The notes: generated from the letters alone by a model not told the origin. A stretch of DNA of 64,000 nt from Sphingobium cupriresistens (GCF_004152865.1 NZ_SEOO01000016.1:33554-97553); one strand, 5' to 3'; numbered from the stretch's first letter, positions 54,215 through 62,021 are shown. Numbers and translations: made by a program.

Positions 54215-54874
54215 ATGGCCTGGACCGAGTTCATTGCCGCGCTCGGCGTGTTCCTTCTTTCGCATGCCGTTCCGGTGCGCGCCCCGGTCAAGCCCTGGCT
54301 GGTAGGCCTGGTGGGTCAGCGCGGCTTTAGCATCGCCTATTCGCTGTTGTCGCTGGCGCTGCTGGCCTGGTTGATTACGGCGGCTGGCCGGGCGCCCTTT
54401 GTCATGCTGTGGGCTTGGGAGCCTTGGCACAACCATCTGGTGCTGGCGGTAATGGCAGTTGTCTGCCTGATCCTTGTGCTCGCCATAGGCAGACCCAATC
54501 CGTTTTCCTTCGGCGGCGCGAACGCTGCCGCGTTCGACCCCGCTCGGCCGGGTATCGTCGGTTGGATGCGCCACCCCTTGCTGGCCGCGCTCGCGCTGTG
54601 GGCGGGGGCGCATGCCTTCGCCAACGGGACACTCGCCCATGTCGTCATGTTCGGCATTTTCGCCGCCTTCGCGCTGCTTGGAGGACGGCTGATTGACCGT
54701 CGCCGTCAGCGCGAGATGGGGCCCGAGTGGCAGCGGCTGCACCGTGTGATCGTGCGGCCCGGGCCGGGGGCGGTGATGTTCGGACAGCCGCTGCGTCTGG
54801 TAGCGGGCGGGGCGCTTTACCTTGTTTTGATTCTGATCCATCCGCTGTTGTTCGGGGTCAGTCCGATCCTGTGA
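54215..54874 (+). CDS. nnrU: NnrU-family membrane protein
   Basis: A 219-residue membrane protein with five or six hydrophobic segments. ALGVFLLSHAVPVRAPVK at the start, LWAWEPWHNHLVLAVMAVV, and IVGWMRHPLLAALALWAGAH are typical of the NnrU/MddA-like family associated with nitrite and NO reduction gene clusters. Its exact role is not established. It is coupled to nnrS. Confidence 0.9.
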   Translation: MAWTEFIAALGVFLLSHAVPVRAPVKPWLVGLVGQRGFSIAYSLLSLALLAWLITAAGRAPFVMLWAWEPWHNHLVLAVMAVVCLILVLAIGRPNPFSFGGANAAAFDPARPGIVGWMRHPLLAALALWAGAHAFANGTLAHVVMFGIFAAFALLGGRLIDRRRQREMGPEWQRLHRVIVRPGPGAVMFGQPLRLVAGGALYLVLILIHPLLFGVSPIL

Positions 54875-55013
54875 TCGGTAACGCGCCCTGAACTTTGGAG
54901 TGAGCGGGGGGATTGCTTACGCGCTGCTCGCCAGCAAAGAATTTCTATCGGCTTTGTCCGGTGCGCGATCGTGCCTCGTGCGTTATGCCTGAACGGCAGG
55001 CGAATTGCCGCTC

Positions 55014-56261
55014 ATGATGCCAGAAAGAACGCCGATGGCGCCGAAAACACCCAGTCCGACCGGCAGTAACGCCTTGCTTCAAAAAGGCGACGCTTCGGCT
55101 CCGCTGTCGCTTTCCGGCCAGATGCGCGTGCATGTGCGCCTGCGCCAGGCGCTGCGGGCGGCTTTGGGTGCGGGGCTGGCGCTCTCGCTTAGTGCCGGGC
55201 TGCTCGTGGTGCTCAGTGCCTGGCGCGGCGATCTTGCGAGCTTCTTGTTAATCGCCCCGCTCGGCGCGAGCGCGTTTCTGCTGTTTGCCATCCCCAATTC
55301 CCCGCTGGCCCAGCCATGGTCGGCAGTCGTCGGCAACACGGCTTCGGCCCTGGCGGCTTTAGCGGTGCTGCAATTCGTCCTGCCTGCGGAAATCAGTGTG
55401 GGATTGGCGGTGGGCGGCGCGATCATCGCCATGGCGAGCCTGCGCGCGATGCACCCGCCCGGTGGTGCGGTGGCGCTGGCAACGGTGCTGTTCGCGCTCG
55501 AGGGCGGCGACATCGGTATCGGTTTCGCCCTGTCGCCGGTGTTGCTCGATACGGCGTTGCTGGTGCTGCTGGCGATTGGCTACAATCGCCTGACCGGTCG
55601 CCATTATCCGTTTCGGCAGCCGGGGGAAGAAGGCGGGCATAAGACCGGCGATGCCGCGCCCGACCGGCGGCTCGGCCTGACGCCCGACGAGTTGGAGCGC
55701 GTGCTCGAGCGCTTCAATCTCGGGGCGAATATCGGTGCCGAGGATTTTGGCCGCATCCTCGCCGCAGCCGAGGCCGAGGCGGCGCGCCGCCACTTTGGCG
55801 GACTGACCTGCGGCGGGGTCATGTCGCGCGATATTGTCTCGGTCGGACCGGAGGCCGAGCTGGGCATTGTGGCCGATCTGTTTCGCAAGCACCATTTCAA
55901 GACCCTGCCGGTCGTGGGCGATGGGGGGCGGCTTGAAGGGATCATATCCCAGAACGACCTGATCCAGCGCGCCCGCACGCTGGCGCTGCCGACTGCGGGC
56001 GGGTTCGTCGGGAGCCTCCGCGGTATGGTCGATCCGGCGAACCGCGCGCTTTGCGCAAGCGACATCATGACGACGCGGCTGAAGACCGTCGCGCCGAATG
56101 ACGGTGTGGGGGTGCTGGTTCAACTGCTCGCCGATGGCGGGGTGCAGGCCGCTCCGGTGGTGGATGGCAACCGGTTGATGGGCATCGTTACCCGCTCGGA
56201 TCTGCTGGCCGTGCTGGCGCATCAGACCGTGCTGGCGGGCGCAGTCACGCCAACGGTCTAG
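55014..56261 (+). CDS. HPP-family membrane protein with tandem CBS domains
   Basis: About 415 residues. An N-terminal HPP domain of four to five helices contains LIAPLGASAFLLFAIPNSPL and the MHPPGGAVALATVLFA motif that names the family. Two CBS domains follow (CGGVMSRDIVSVGPEAELG, then ASDIMTTRLKTVAPNDGVG). Some HPP proteins of plastids and cyanobacteria transport nitrite, which would fit this location. Starts at 55014, 55017 or 55035 are possible. The stop overlaps the cupin stop on the other strand (CTAG). Confidence 0.85.
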   Translation: MMPERTPMAPKTPSPTGSNALLQKGDASAPLSLSGQMRVHVRLRQALRAALGAGLALSLSAGLLVVLSAWRGDLASFLLIAPLGASAFLLFAIPNSPLAQPWSAVVGNTASALAALAVLQFVLPAEISVGLAVGGAIIAMASLRAMHPPGGAVALATVLFALEGGDIGIGFALSPVLLDTALLVLLAIGYNRLTGRHYPFRQPGEEGGHKTGDAAPDRRLGLTPDELERVLERFNLGANIGAEDFGRILAAAEAEAARRHFGGLTCGGVMSRDIVSVGPEAELGIVADLFRKHHFKTLPVVGDGGRLEGIISQNDLIQRARTLALPTAGGFVGSLRGMVDPANRALCASDIMTTRLKTVAPNDGVGVLVQLLADGGVQAAPVVDGNRLMGIVTRSDLLAVLAHQTVLAGAVTPTV

Positions 56262-56590
56262 GTGGGCGTGTCTATTGGCAACATGATGGTTATCAGCAGC
56301 ACGCTGTCGGTCACGGCATCGATCCCGTGCACCGCGTTTTCATCGAAGAACACCCATTGGCCGGTTCCGAGCGTCAGCATGCCGCCCGCGACCTTCACGC
56401 TCACCGAGCCTTCGAGGCAGTGCAGCGTAATCTGCGATGCGAGCCGGTGAGCGGGAATGGTATCCCCTTGCCCCAGCGCCAGGCGGATGGCTTCGAACCG
56501 GTCGGTCTTGACGATGGCCCTGGTGCCGGGCTGGTCAGCCGATGCGGCAAGATCGATCACTTCGCCTGAACTGGCATGATGCAGGGCCAT
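56258..56590 (-). CDS. Small cupin-fold protein
   Basis: A 110-residue single-domain cupin: GDTIPAHRLASQITLHCLEG as motif 1 and GQWVFFDENAVHGIDAVTDS as motif 2. The His residues are spaced as potential metal ligands. A strong GAGGAGG precedes the ATG at 56590. It lies 41 nt downstream of an Rrf2 regulator and may be its co-expressed target. A sensor or detoxifying role in nitrosative stress is possible but not shown. Confidence 0.8.
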   Translation of the reverse strand: MALHHASSGEVIDLAASADQPGTRAIVKTDRFEAIRLALGQGDTIPAHRLASQITLHCLEGSVSVKVAGGMLTLGTGQWVFFDENAVHGIDAVTDSVLLITIMLPIDTPT

Positions 56591-56631
56591 TGGCTGTCCT
56601 CCTCGGTGCAGATGTGCGGGGCGTTGGCGGG

Positions 56632-57081
56632 TCAGGCGGGGCTCGGCTGCGGCTCGCGCAACAGGCGCTCGCGGAAAGCCCTCACATCGGGCACAAGTTC
56701 ACTGATACGGCGCTGATCGAGCCGCGCGAGAAAATCCTCCATCGCCTCGCTCAGCAGCGGCTTCAATCCGCACATGCCGTTGATGACGCAGCCCGATCCG
56801 GCGGCAAAGCAGGACACGAAGGCGTCGAGGTTCTCGAACCGGCGCACCACCTCGCCCACGGTGATGGTCTCCGCCGGCCGCGCCAGACGCATCCCGCCGC
56901 CGCGGCCGCGAAAGGTCTCGACCAGCCCGGCGGCCTGCAGGCCCTGCACCACCTTGGCGAGGTGGTTGCGCGAAATCCGGAAGCGCTGGGCAATCTCGTC
57001 GACCGACAGGTGCCGGTCGGCGGTCGCAAGGGTCATGAGCACGCGCAGGGCATAATCGGGGGCGTCACATAAAACGGGCAC
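56632..57081 (-). CDS. Rrf2-family regulator of the nitrate island
   Basis: A 149-residue regulator with a GTG start. The winged helix includes HLSVDEIAQRFRISRNHLAK and RGRGGGMRLARPAETITVGE. The cysteine motif CFAAGSGCVINGMC has C-x7-C-x5-C spacing, close to that of iron-sulfur NsrR/IscR proteins and different from the two other Rrf2 regulators in this window. The N terminus (VPVLCDAPDYALRVLMTLA) carries an extra Cys. It ends the nitrate island and probably senses NO or iron-sulfur status to control it. Confidence 0.88.
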   Translation of the reverse strand: MPVLCDAPDYALRVLMTLATADRHLSVDEIAQRFRISRNHLAKVVQGLQAAGLVETFRGRGGGMRLARPAETITVGEVVRRFENLDAFVSCFAAGSGCVINGMCGLKPLLSEAMEDFLARLDQRRISELVPDVRAFRERLLREPQPSPA

Positions 57082-57396
57082 AGATATACGCTCTCATGAC
57101 TGCCATCTGCGTTACAAGGCGAGTTTACGCGTTCGCTGGCCTTTGGGCTAGCGGTGAATTTGGCATGGCCGGAGTGCCGCGGGCTCCTGATCGACGACGA
57201 TTGATCACGCTCTCATCCGCGGATTGATTACCGCAATACCCGTTTCCGTCGCTGGACCTTCCTCACTCTAAGCACGGGCATCGGACTTGCCTGCCCCAAC
57301 GTACACCGAGGATTGCCCATCACAGTCGGGCGCCCGCGACACACCGGCCATGCCTATGTCGCCAAAGGCCAGAGCCGAAGCTCTACCCCTGGCGGG
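57082..57396. other. Intergenic region between the Rrf2 gene and the IS110 element
   Basis: 315 bases without a supportable gene. The left part must hold the minus-strand promoter of the Rrf2/cupin pair. The right part presumably contains the non-coding end of the IS110-type element, whose border cannot be placed because this family lacks terminal inverted repeats. No clear FNR-box or NsrR-type palindrome was found. Confidence 0.4.
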
Positions 57397-58512
57397 TCAG
57401 ACCGCCACCACCGGTTGCACGCGACGGGCGATGTCCCAGGCGAAACCCACAAGTTCACGGGCGATCGCCGTGTTGACCTTGGGTTGCGGCTTGCCTGTCG
57501 CCGAGAGGCGGCGGAACCGCTGGCATAGCCGCACCTGAGCCTTCCAACCGATCGCCTGAATATCTTCGGGAAGATCCGCAACGCGATCCCGGTAACGTCG
57601 CTCTTCGCGGGCAGGAAGTCGATAGGTCCATCCCGCCTCGACCAGCATGGTGCGGGCATGAGCGTTTCCGGCGCGCGTGATCCGGCCACGCTGAACTCGC
57701 GCGCCACTCGAATATTCCGACGGGACCAGCCCGAGGTAAGCCATCAACTGCTTGGGGTTCTGAAACCTCGTCAAGTCGCCGACCTCCGCGACCAGGATTG
57801 CCGCGACAATCAGGCGAACACCGCGAAGGGCCTGCAAACTGCGAACCAGCGGTGCGAACCGCCAGCCATCGACCGCTTCGACGAGCGCCGCCTCGAGGCG
57901 TGCAGTTCGTGCCTGCGCCTCCAGGACACGACGCTTGGCCTCCTCGAAAGCCAGTTGCTGATGCGCGAAATCGAAACGTTGCTCCGACAGCCAGCGCCAG
58001 TAGGTTTTGGTCCATGCCGACTTTCCGGAAAATCTGCGATCATGGCGAAGCAGGAAGCTGCGCACCGATTGCTTGGCAGCCGAAGTGTCTTCCTGCGCCG
58101 ACCGCCGCGCACGGATGAGATCGCGGATTGCCTCATGAGCTTCATCCGGCACCCAGATCGGGGCCAGCTCTCCGGCGCGGAGCAGGCGCGCCAGCGTCAT
58201 TGCATCGCGCCGATCGGTCTTGATCTGGTCACCAGGACGTCTCGGCATCATTGAGGGGGAAATGACAATGCAGGGTTGCCCCTGTCGGGTCAGAAGGCGC
58301 TGCAGGCCGTAGCCGCAAGGTCCCGCCTCGTAACAAAAATCAAGGGTGATGCCAGGTCCAGCCAGACGCTTGACCATACCGCGTACGGCATCGTCTTCAT
58401 TCGGGATCGTGCCATGAAAGCGAACCTCGCCGCCGCGTTCGCCCTCCGCCACGGCCACCGCGATCGTCTCCTTGTGCACGTCCAGCCCGATGTACTTCAA
58501 TCTCTTTGCCAT
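57397..58512 (-). CDS. IS110-family transposase
   Basis: A 371-residue DEDD transposase. The RuvC-like domain has YIGLDVHKETIAVAVAEGE (Asp), FCYEAGPCGYGLQRLL (Glu) and QIKTDRRDAMTLARLLRAGE (paired Asp). The C-terminal Tnp_IS110 domain contains LRGVRLIVAAILVAEVGDLT and FQNPKQLMAYLGLVPSEYSS. The ATG at 58512 was chosen because GGAG lies just upstream; a TTG one codon earlier is possible. It appears intact and full length. Confidence 0.93.
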   Translation of the reverse strand: MAKRLKYIGLDVHKETIAVAVAEGERGGEVRFHGTIPNEDDAVRGMVKRLAGPGITLDFCYEAGPCGYGLQRLLTRQGQPCIVISPSMMPRRPGDQIKTDRRDAMTLARLLRAGELAPIWVPDEAHEAIRDLIRARRSAQEDTSAAKQSVRSFLLRHDRRFSGKSAWTKTYWRWLSEQRFDFAHQQLAFEEAKRRVLEAQARTARLEAALVEAVDGWRFAPLVRSLQALRGVRLIVAAILVAEVGDLTRFQNPKQLMAYLGLVPSEYSSGARVQRGRITRAGNAHARTMLVEAGWTYRLPAREERRYRDRVADLPEDIQAIGWKAQVRLCQRFRRLSATGKPQPKVNTAIARELVGFAWDIARRVQPVVAV

Positions 58513-58746
58513 CAATCATCTCCGTTGCTGACCCTCCGCAGGTGAAGCATCGCAGATCAAAGCCCTCATGGCTCAGGCAGTCATTGGGTCTAAGGCCTGA
58601 GGGCGTCGGGAAACACCTGTTTGTCGTGCGTCCGTTAGAAATGGCGGGGTTTGGGGCAAAGGAGGCATTCAAGCTACTGTCCCGAACGGAGGCTTCTGCC
58701 GAGAGCGGTCATTGCGGGTGACCGATGGTGGTGAAGGCCGCCGCCA
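58513..58746 (-). other. Non-coding end upstream of the IS110 transposase; bridge-RNA candidate region
   Basis: 234 bases with no supportable gene, directly upstream of the IS110-family transposase. In the IS110 group this side of the element encodes the structured bridge RNA that specifies target and donor. Short self-complementary segments are visible (for example GCCCTCA at 58559-58565 with TGAGGGC at 58597-58603). The element border cannot be fixed by eye. The last bases adjoin a DUF2945 gene. Confidence 0.4.
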
Positions 58747-58956
58747 TCAGTCGATCGTTTTCAGCGCGTCTTCCTTGTGCGCCGCGATGTGGTCGGTCTT
58801 GTCGCTGGCGATCTCGTACTGGGGCGCCTCCTTCGAGGCGCGATGCCGGTGGCCTTTGTAATCGAAATCCCGTTCATGCAGCTTGATGATCCTGCCGCTC
58901 GCATGGCCGGCTTCGGAATTCCAGCTTACATGGTCGCCTGTGGAGTATTGCGCCAT
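58747..58956 (-). CDS. DUF2945 (hypervirulence-associated Tudor-like) protein
   Basis: A 69-residue protein, MAQYSTGDHVSWNSEAGHAS at the start, then GRIIKLHERDFDYKGHRHRA and PQYEIASDKTDHIAAHKEDA, matching the small SH3-like DUF2945/HVA1 Tudor family. These proteins are common in alphaproteobacteria and fungi, with no firm molecular role. It is a single-gene unit divergent from the MetB-like gene across about 300 bases. Confidence 0.85.
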   Translation of the reverse strand: MAQYSTGDHVSWNSEAGHASGRIIKLHERDFDYKGHRHRASKEAPQYEIASDKTDHIAAHKEDALKTID

Positions 58957-59118
58957 ACGGTCCTCGCTCTCCAGAGTAACGGGCGTTTCTGGGCATCCGT
59001 TCCAAGGGTTTACCTGCTGGCAGCGCGTGCTGGTGTGTTCAGTGGCACCGGTGACTTCCACGCCGTTCGCGCGTTGTCGGATAGGATTGTATAAGACTGT
59101 CTCGAAGGGGATCTGAGA

Positions 59119-59211
59119 ATGGCGCTCCAGCATGCAAAGTCCGACACGAAACGAGCGCCGAAAAATCTGGCGTGGACGACACGGATTGGTGAAATACCCG
59201 AGGCCAAATAA
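59119..59211 (+). CDS. 30-residue ORF upstream of the MetB-like gene
   Basis: AAGGGG (59105-59110) precedes an ATG at 59119 that opens MALQHAKSDTKRAPKNLAWT and ends at TAA 59209-59211. It is basic and shows no family resemblance. It may be a leader ORF of the MetB-like gene or chance. The rest of the 303-nt gap (58957-59259) holds no other supportable gene. Confidence 0.3.
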   Translation: MALQHAKSDTKRAPKNLAWTTRIGEIPEAK

Positions 59212-59259
59212 CACGGTCGAAGGTTTGAGTGCGATCCTGCAGTGTATTAAGAGGCCCTG

Positions 59260-60411
59260 ATGACGAAAGAACAAGCACCCGAGACGATTGCCGCAACGTA
59301 CGGCGTGGCAACCGATGCGGCATTTGGGGCAGTGGCTCCGCCGATCTATCTGACAAGCACCTTCACTTTCGAGAGCTTCGAGCAGCCGCGCGAATTTGAT
59401 TATGGCCGCGCGGGAAACCCGACGCGGGCGATGCTCGCCGAAGCGCTTGCTCGCCTCGAACATGGCGCGGGTGCGGTCATTACGGCAAGCGGCATGGCCG
59501 CTGTCGATCTGCTTCTGGCGCAGATCGATTCCGACGATCTCGTGTTGGCACCTCACGACTGCTACGGCGGAACCCGCCGCCTCCTGCTGGCGCGAGCCGC
59601 AAAACGGCAATTCCGGGTAACATTTATCGATCAATCGGATGGGGATGCGCTCGCCGTTGCTTTCTCCGACAAGCCGACGCTAGTCTTGGTGGAGACCCCG
59701 AGCAATCCGCTGATGCGGGTCATCGATATTCGCGGGATCTGCGCGCTCGCCAAGGCCGCCGGCGCGCGAGTTGCGGTCGATAACACCTTCCTCTCGCCAG
59801 CGCTGCAAAGGCCGCTCGAACTCGGGGCGGATTATGTGATCCACTCCACCACCAAGTATCTCAACGGCCATTCGGACGTGATCGGCGGCGCCGTTATCGC
59901 GGCCGATGCCGACGAAGCCCTGAAGCTCGCTGCTTGGGCGAATGTCATTGGAGTGACAGGCGCACCCTATGATGCATGGCTGACGTTACGAGGGTTGAGG
60001 ACGCTGTTCCCACGCATCGAGCGGCAGCAGCAGACCACCGCCGCGATTGCCGAATATCTGGAACAGCACGCCCGAGTGTGTGCTGTTCACTATCCTGGTC
60101 TCGCTTCCCATCCAGGCCATGCCATTGCCACATCCCAACAGCACGGTTTCGGCGCCATGCTGAGCTTTGAGTTGGAGGGCGGGGTCGAGGCGGTGCGCCG
60201 CTTTATTACCGCGATCGGCACCTTTACGCTCGCAGAATCGCTGGGAGGCGTCGAAAGCCTTATCTCTCACCCGGCGACAATGACGCATGCCGACATGGGC
60301 GTTGAGGCGCGGCAAATGGCCGGCATTAGCGATGGCCTGCTACGGCTTTCAATTGGACTTGAGCATTTGGATGATCTGGTCGCTGGTCTGGAGAAGGGGT
60401 TCGGCGCATGA
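59260..60411 (+). CDS. Cys/Met metabolism PLP enzyme (cystathionine gamma-synthase-like)
   Basis: A 383-residue fold-type I PLP enzyme of the trans-sulfuration family. YGRAGNPTRAMLAEALARLE, ITASGMAAVDLLLAQ, VETPSNPLMRVIDI, VDNTFLSPALQRPLELGAD and HSTTKYLNGHSDVIGG (with the PLP-binding Lys) are all diagnostic. MetB/MetZ- or MegL-type activity cannot be separated by eye. GAGGCC lies just before the ATG. The stop overlaps a small ORF (ATGA). Its presence beside the sulfite-type reductase of this window hints at a sulfur-assimilation theme. Confidence 0.92.
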   Translation: MTKEQAPETIAATYGVATDAAFGAVAPPIYLTSTFTFESFEQPREFDYGRAGNPTRAMLAEALARLEHGAGAVITASGMAAVDLLLAQIDSDDLVLAPHDCYGGTRRLLLARAAKRQFRVTFIDQSDGDALAVAFSDKPTLVLVETPSNPLMRVIDIRGICALAKAAGARVAVDNTFLSPALQRPLELGADYVIHSTTKYLNGHSDVIGGAVIAADADEALKLAAWANVIGVTGAPYDAWLTLRGLRTLFPRIERQQQTTAAIAEYLEQHARVCAVHYPGLASHPGHAIATSQQHGFGAMLSFELEGGVEAVRRFITAIGTFTLAESLGGVESLISHPATMTHADMGVEARQMAGISDGLLRLSIGLEHLDDLVAGLEKGFGA

Positions 60412-60590
60412 ACGACGATCCGGAATCGATTCCGCTCTGCCGCTATGAGGAGCTGGTTCGCCGAGAAAACCGGCAAAGGGCGGCGCGGATCTCAGCGCCG
60501 GTCGCATCGCCGGAGCAACTCCCCGGTACCGATAACCTCAAAAGTGGCGGGGTCGATATACCGGACAGGCTCTCCGGTGGAGAGAGCTAG
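60408..60590 (+). CDS. 60-residue ORF coupled to the MetB-like gene
   Basis: The ATG overlaps the MetB-like stop (ATGA). The first 30 residues (MNDDPESIPLCRYEELVRRE, NRQRAARISA) look like a genuine small protein, but the second half runs antisense to a better-supported minus-strand gene (60492-60719). It may be a short protein whose natural end is lost, or it may be spurious. Confidence 0.35.
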   Translation: MNDDPESIPLCRYEELVRRENRQRAARISAPVASPEQLPGTDNLKSGGVDIPDRLSGGES

Positions 60591-60719
60591 GCGCCGCGCG
60601 CCTGGGTAGTGGCGTCGACCGGCGTTCGTTTCGGCTCGATCGAAGTGATGAAACTCCAGAACGGTGATTGGGGAGCCATCATCTCCCTCACAACGATAAC
60701 GGGCGCACTCCTTCTCCAT
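60492..60719 (-). CDS. 75-residue conserved small protein after the NsrR-like regulator
   Basis: The ATG at 60719 is 11 nt after the stop of the Rrf2 gene, on the same strand. The sequence reads like a compact beta domain: RCEGDDGSPITVLEFHHFDR, YPGARRLALSTGEPVRYIDP and ATFEVIGTGELLRR. This pattern is familiar from small hypothetical proteins of sphingomonads, from memory only. Function is unknown; it is probably co-expressed with the regulator. Confidence 0.6.
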   Translation of the reverse strand: MEKECARYRCEGDDGSPITVLEFHHFDRAETNAGRRHYPGARRLALSTGEPVRYIDPATFEVIGTGELLRRCDRR

Positions 60720-60730
60720 CGACAGACAAT

Positions 60731-61156
60731 CTATGCCGCTTCGGGTGCAAAGAGACTGAGCATATCGACCCGCTTCGCCAACATGTCGTCGAGCGTGTAG
60801 CCGTCAAGCACGGCCATGAATGCGACAAGCGCCTCGCTAAGAACCCCCGTCACGCCGCACGCCGGCGCGATGATGCAGCTCCCGCAATCGACCAGATCGA
60901 ATCCATCCTCTGTGTGCCGCACAACCGATCCGATGATTATCTCGCCCGGCGGCCGCGCGAGCCGGATTCCGCCAAGACGCCCCCGAACGCTCGCCACAAA
61001 ACCGGCTTTACCGAGGTCGTGAACCACCTTCATCAAATGATTCTGCGAGATCGCATACGCACCCGCCATCTCGGAAATCGAGCATAGTCGATCAGGCCGC
61101 GCTCCAAGGTAAAGCAGCACCCTAAGGGCATAGTCGGTGTAGCGCGTCAGCTTCAT
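60731..61156 (-). CDS. Rrf2-family regulator, NsrR-like, divergent from NO cassette 2
   Basis: A 141-residue regulator starting MKLTRYTDYALRVLLYLGAR. The winged helix (SQNHLMKVVHDLGKAGFVAS, RGRLGGIRLARPPGE) and the cluster motif CGSCIIAPAC (C-x2-C-x5-C) match the regulator at 15527, with which it is clearly paralogous. It is transcribed away from the truncated haemoglobin/Hmp cassette, with two palindromic sites in the 108-nt gap, the classical layout of an NsrR repressor and its target. Confidence 0.9.
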   Translation of the reverse strand: MKLTRYTDYALRVLLYLGARPDRLCSISEMAGAYAISQNHLMKVVHDLGKAGFVASVRGRLGGIRLARPPGEIIIGSVVRHTEDGFDLVDCGSCIIAPACGVTGVLSEALVAFMAVLDGYTLDDMLAKRVDMLSLFAPEAA

Positions 61157-61199
61157 GTCGCTTCCCGGTCACAGCGCCCGATCGACGCTGCATTAATAT

Positions 61200-61216
61200 A
61201 TGCATTTTTGTTGCAT
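61200..61216. promoter_or_regulatory. NsrR-like operator 1 of NO cassette 2
   Basis: ATGCATTTTTGTTGCAT is a 17-bp near-palindrome with ATGCA/TGCAT arms, close to the NsrR consensus (ATGYATTTnAAATRCAT). It lies between the divergent Rrf2 gene and the haemoglobin gene, 44 nt from the Rrf2 start, so it probably serves the regulator's own promoter or both. Confidence 0.55.
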
Positions 61217-61235
61217 GTTTCCAAGTCAATGATAC

Positions 61236-61248
61236 ATGTAGCATACAT
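61236..61248. promoter_or_regulatory. Second palindrome of NO cassette 2
   Basis: ATGTAGCATACAT (ATGTA/TACAT arms) is 17 nt before the haemoglobin ATG, at the same position as the ATGTAT...ATACAT operator of cassette 1. The flanking CATGATT is shared with cassette 1. The total length differs (13 vs 17 bp), so affinity may differ too. Confidence 0.45.
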
Positions 61249-61264
61249 GATTTGGAGTCGTTCA

Positions 61265-61714
61265 ATGGGTGGCGACAGGCAGATTGATGAGGAAGGGCTG
61301 AACCGTCTGGTAACGCAGTTCTATGCGCGGGTCCGCGAGGATGCCGAGCTGGGGCCGATCTTCAACAACGCGATCGCCGATTGGCCCGAACATCTCGAAA
61401 AGCTAGCGGCATTCTGGTCGTCGGTGATGCTCACCAGTGGCCGATATAAAGGCCAACCAGTGCCAGCTCATTTGAAGCACAAGTCGCGAATTACGCCGGC
61501 GCTATTCGAGCGATGGCTAATGCTTTGGGCTGAGACGACCAGCGAAATGATGTCGCCCGAAGCCGCCGCCGCTTTGCAGGCGAAAGCGAAGCGGATCGCC
61601 GAAAGTCTGCAGCTCGCCATGTTTTTTAGGCTCGATCGGCAAGGCGCGGAAGGCTCGGCGACCAATTCCGATACAATGGATTACCCACGGCGGAGAGTGC
61701 GAAGCTATGCCTGA
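61265..61714 (+). CDS. Group III truncated haemoglobin (cassette 2)
   Basis: A 149-residue truncated globin with TQFYARVREDAELGPIFNNA, WPEHLEKLAAFWSSVML and GRYKGQPVPAHLKHKSRITP, closely matching the copy at 8452. The ATG at 61265 is preceded by TTGGAG (61252-61257) and aligns with the GTG of cassette 1, which supports both starts. The stop overlaps the DUF1971 gene by 8 nt, exactly as in cassette 1. It is divergent from an NsrR-like regulator. Confidence 0.92.
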   Translation: MGGDRQIDEEGLNRLVTQFYARVREDAELGPIFNNAIADWPEHLEKLAAFWSSVMLTSGRYKGQPVPAHLKHKSRITPALFERWLMLWAETTSEMMSPEAAAALQAKAKRIAESLQLAMFFRLDRQGAEGSATNSDTMDYPRRRVRSYA

Positions 61715-61982
61715 TATCCTTCCCTATCGTTCCACGCCGGTGTTCGACCAGGATACGCTACCGGCTGCCTTGCGGACGCGGCACGATACCAAGGCTGGTG
61801 TGTGGGGCCTCATCCGTGTTCTGGAGGGCGAGCTCAAGCTCACCTACCTCGATCCTCCATCGGAGATCGTGCTGACAGCGGATCAGCCAGGACTGGTTCT
61901 GCCGCAGCAGCCGCATTTCGTGACGCCGATGGGGCCCATGAAGATGCAGGTCGATTTTTACGATCAACCTCCCGCGCGCTGA
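61707..61982 (+). CDS. DUF1971 / YeaR-like cupin-fold protein (cassette 2)
   Basis: A 91-residue protein differing from the cassette 1 copy at only about a dozen positions (LPYRSTPVFDQDTLPAALRT at the start, MKMQVDFYDQPPAR at the end). The family includes nitrate- and NO-induced YeaR. The ATG lies 8 nt inside the haemoglobin gene, and the stop is 39 nt before hmp. Confidence 0.87.
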   Translation: MPDILPYRSTPVFDQDTLPAALRTRHDTKAGVWGLIRVLEGELKLTYLDPPSEIVLTADQPGLVLPQQPHFVTPMGPMKMQVDFYDQPPAR

Positions 61983-62021
61983 CATTTCGGAAATTCCAGC
62001 ACATTTCAAAAGGAGAAGTTC

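Noticed and set aside
57140..57250. FNR-box-like TTGATCAC / GATTGATTACC sequences upstream of the Rrf2 gene
   Set aside because: They do not match TTGAT-N4-ATCAA with correct spacing.
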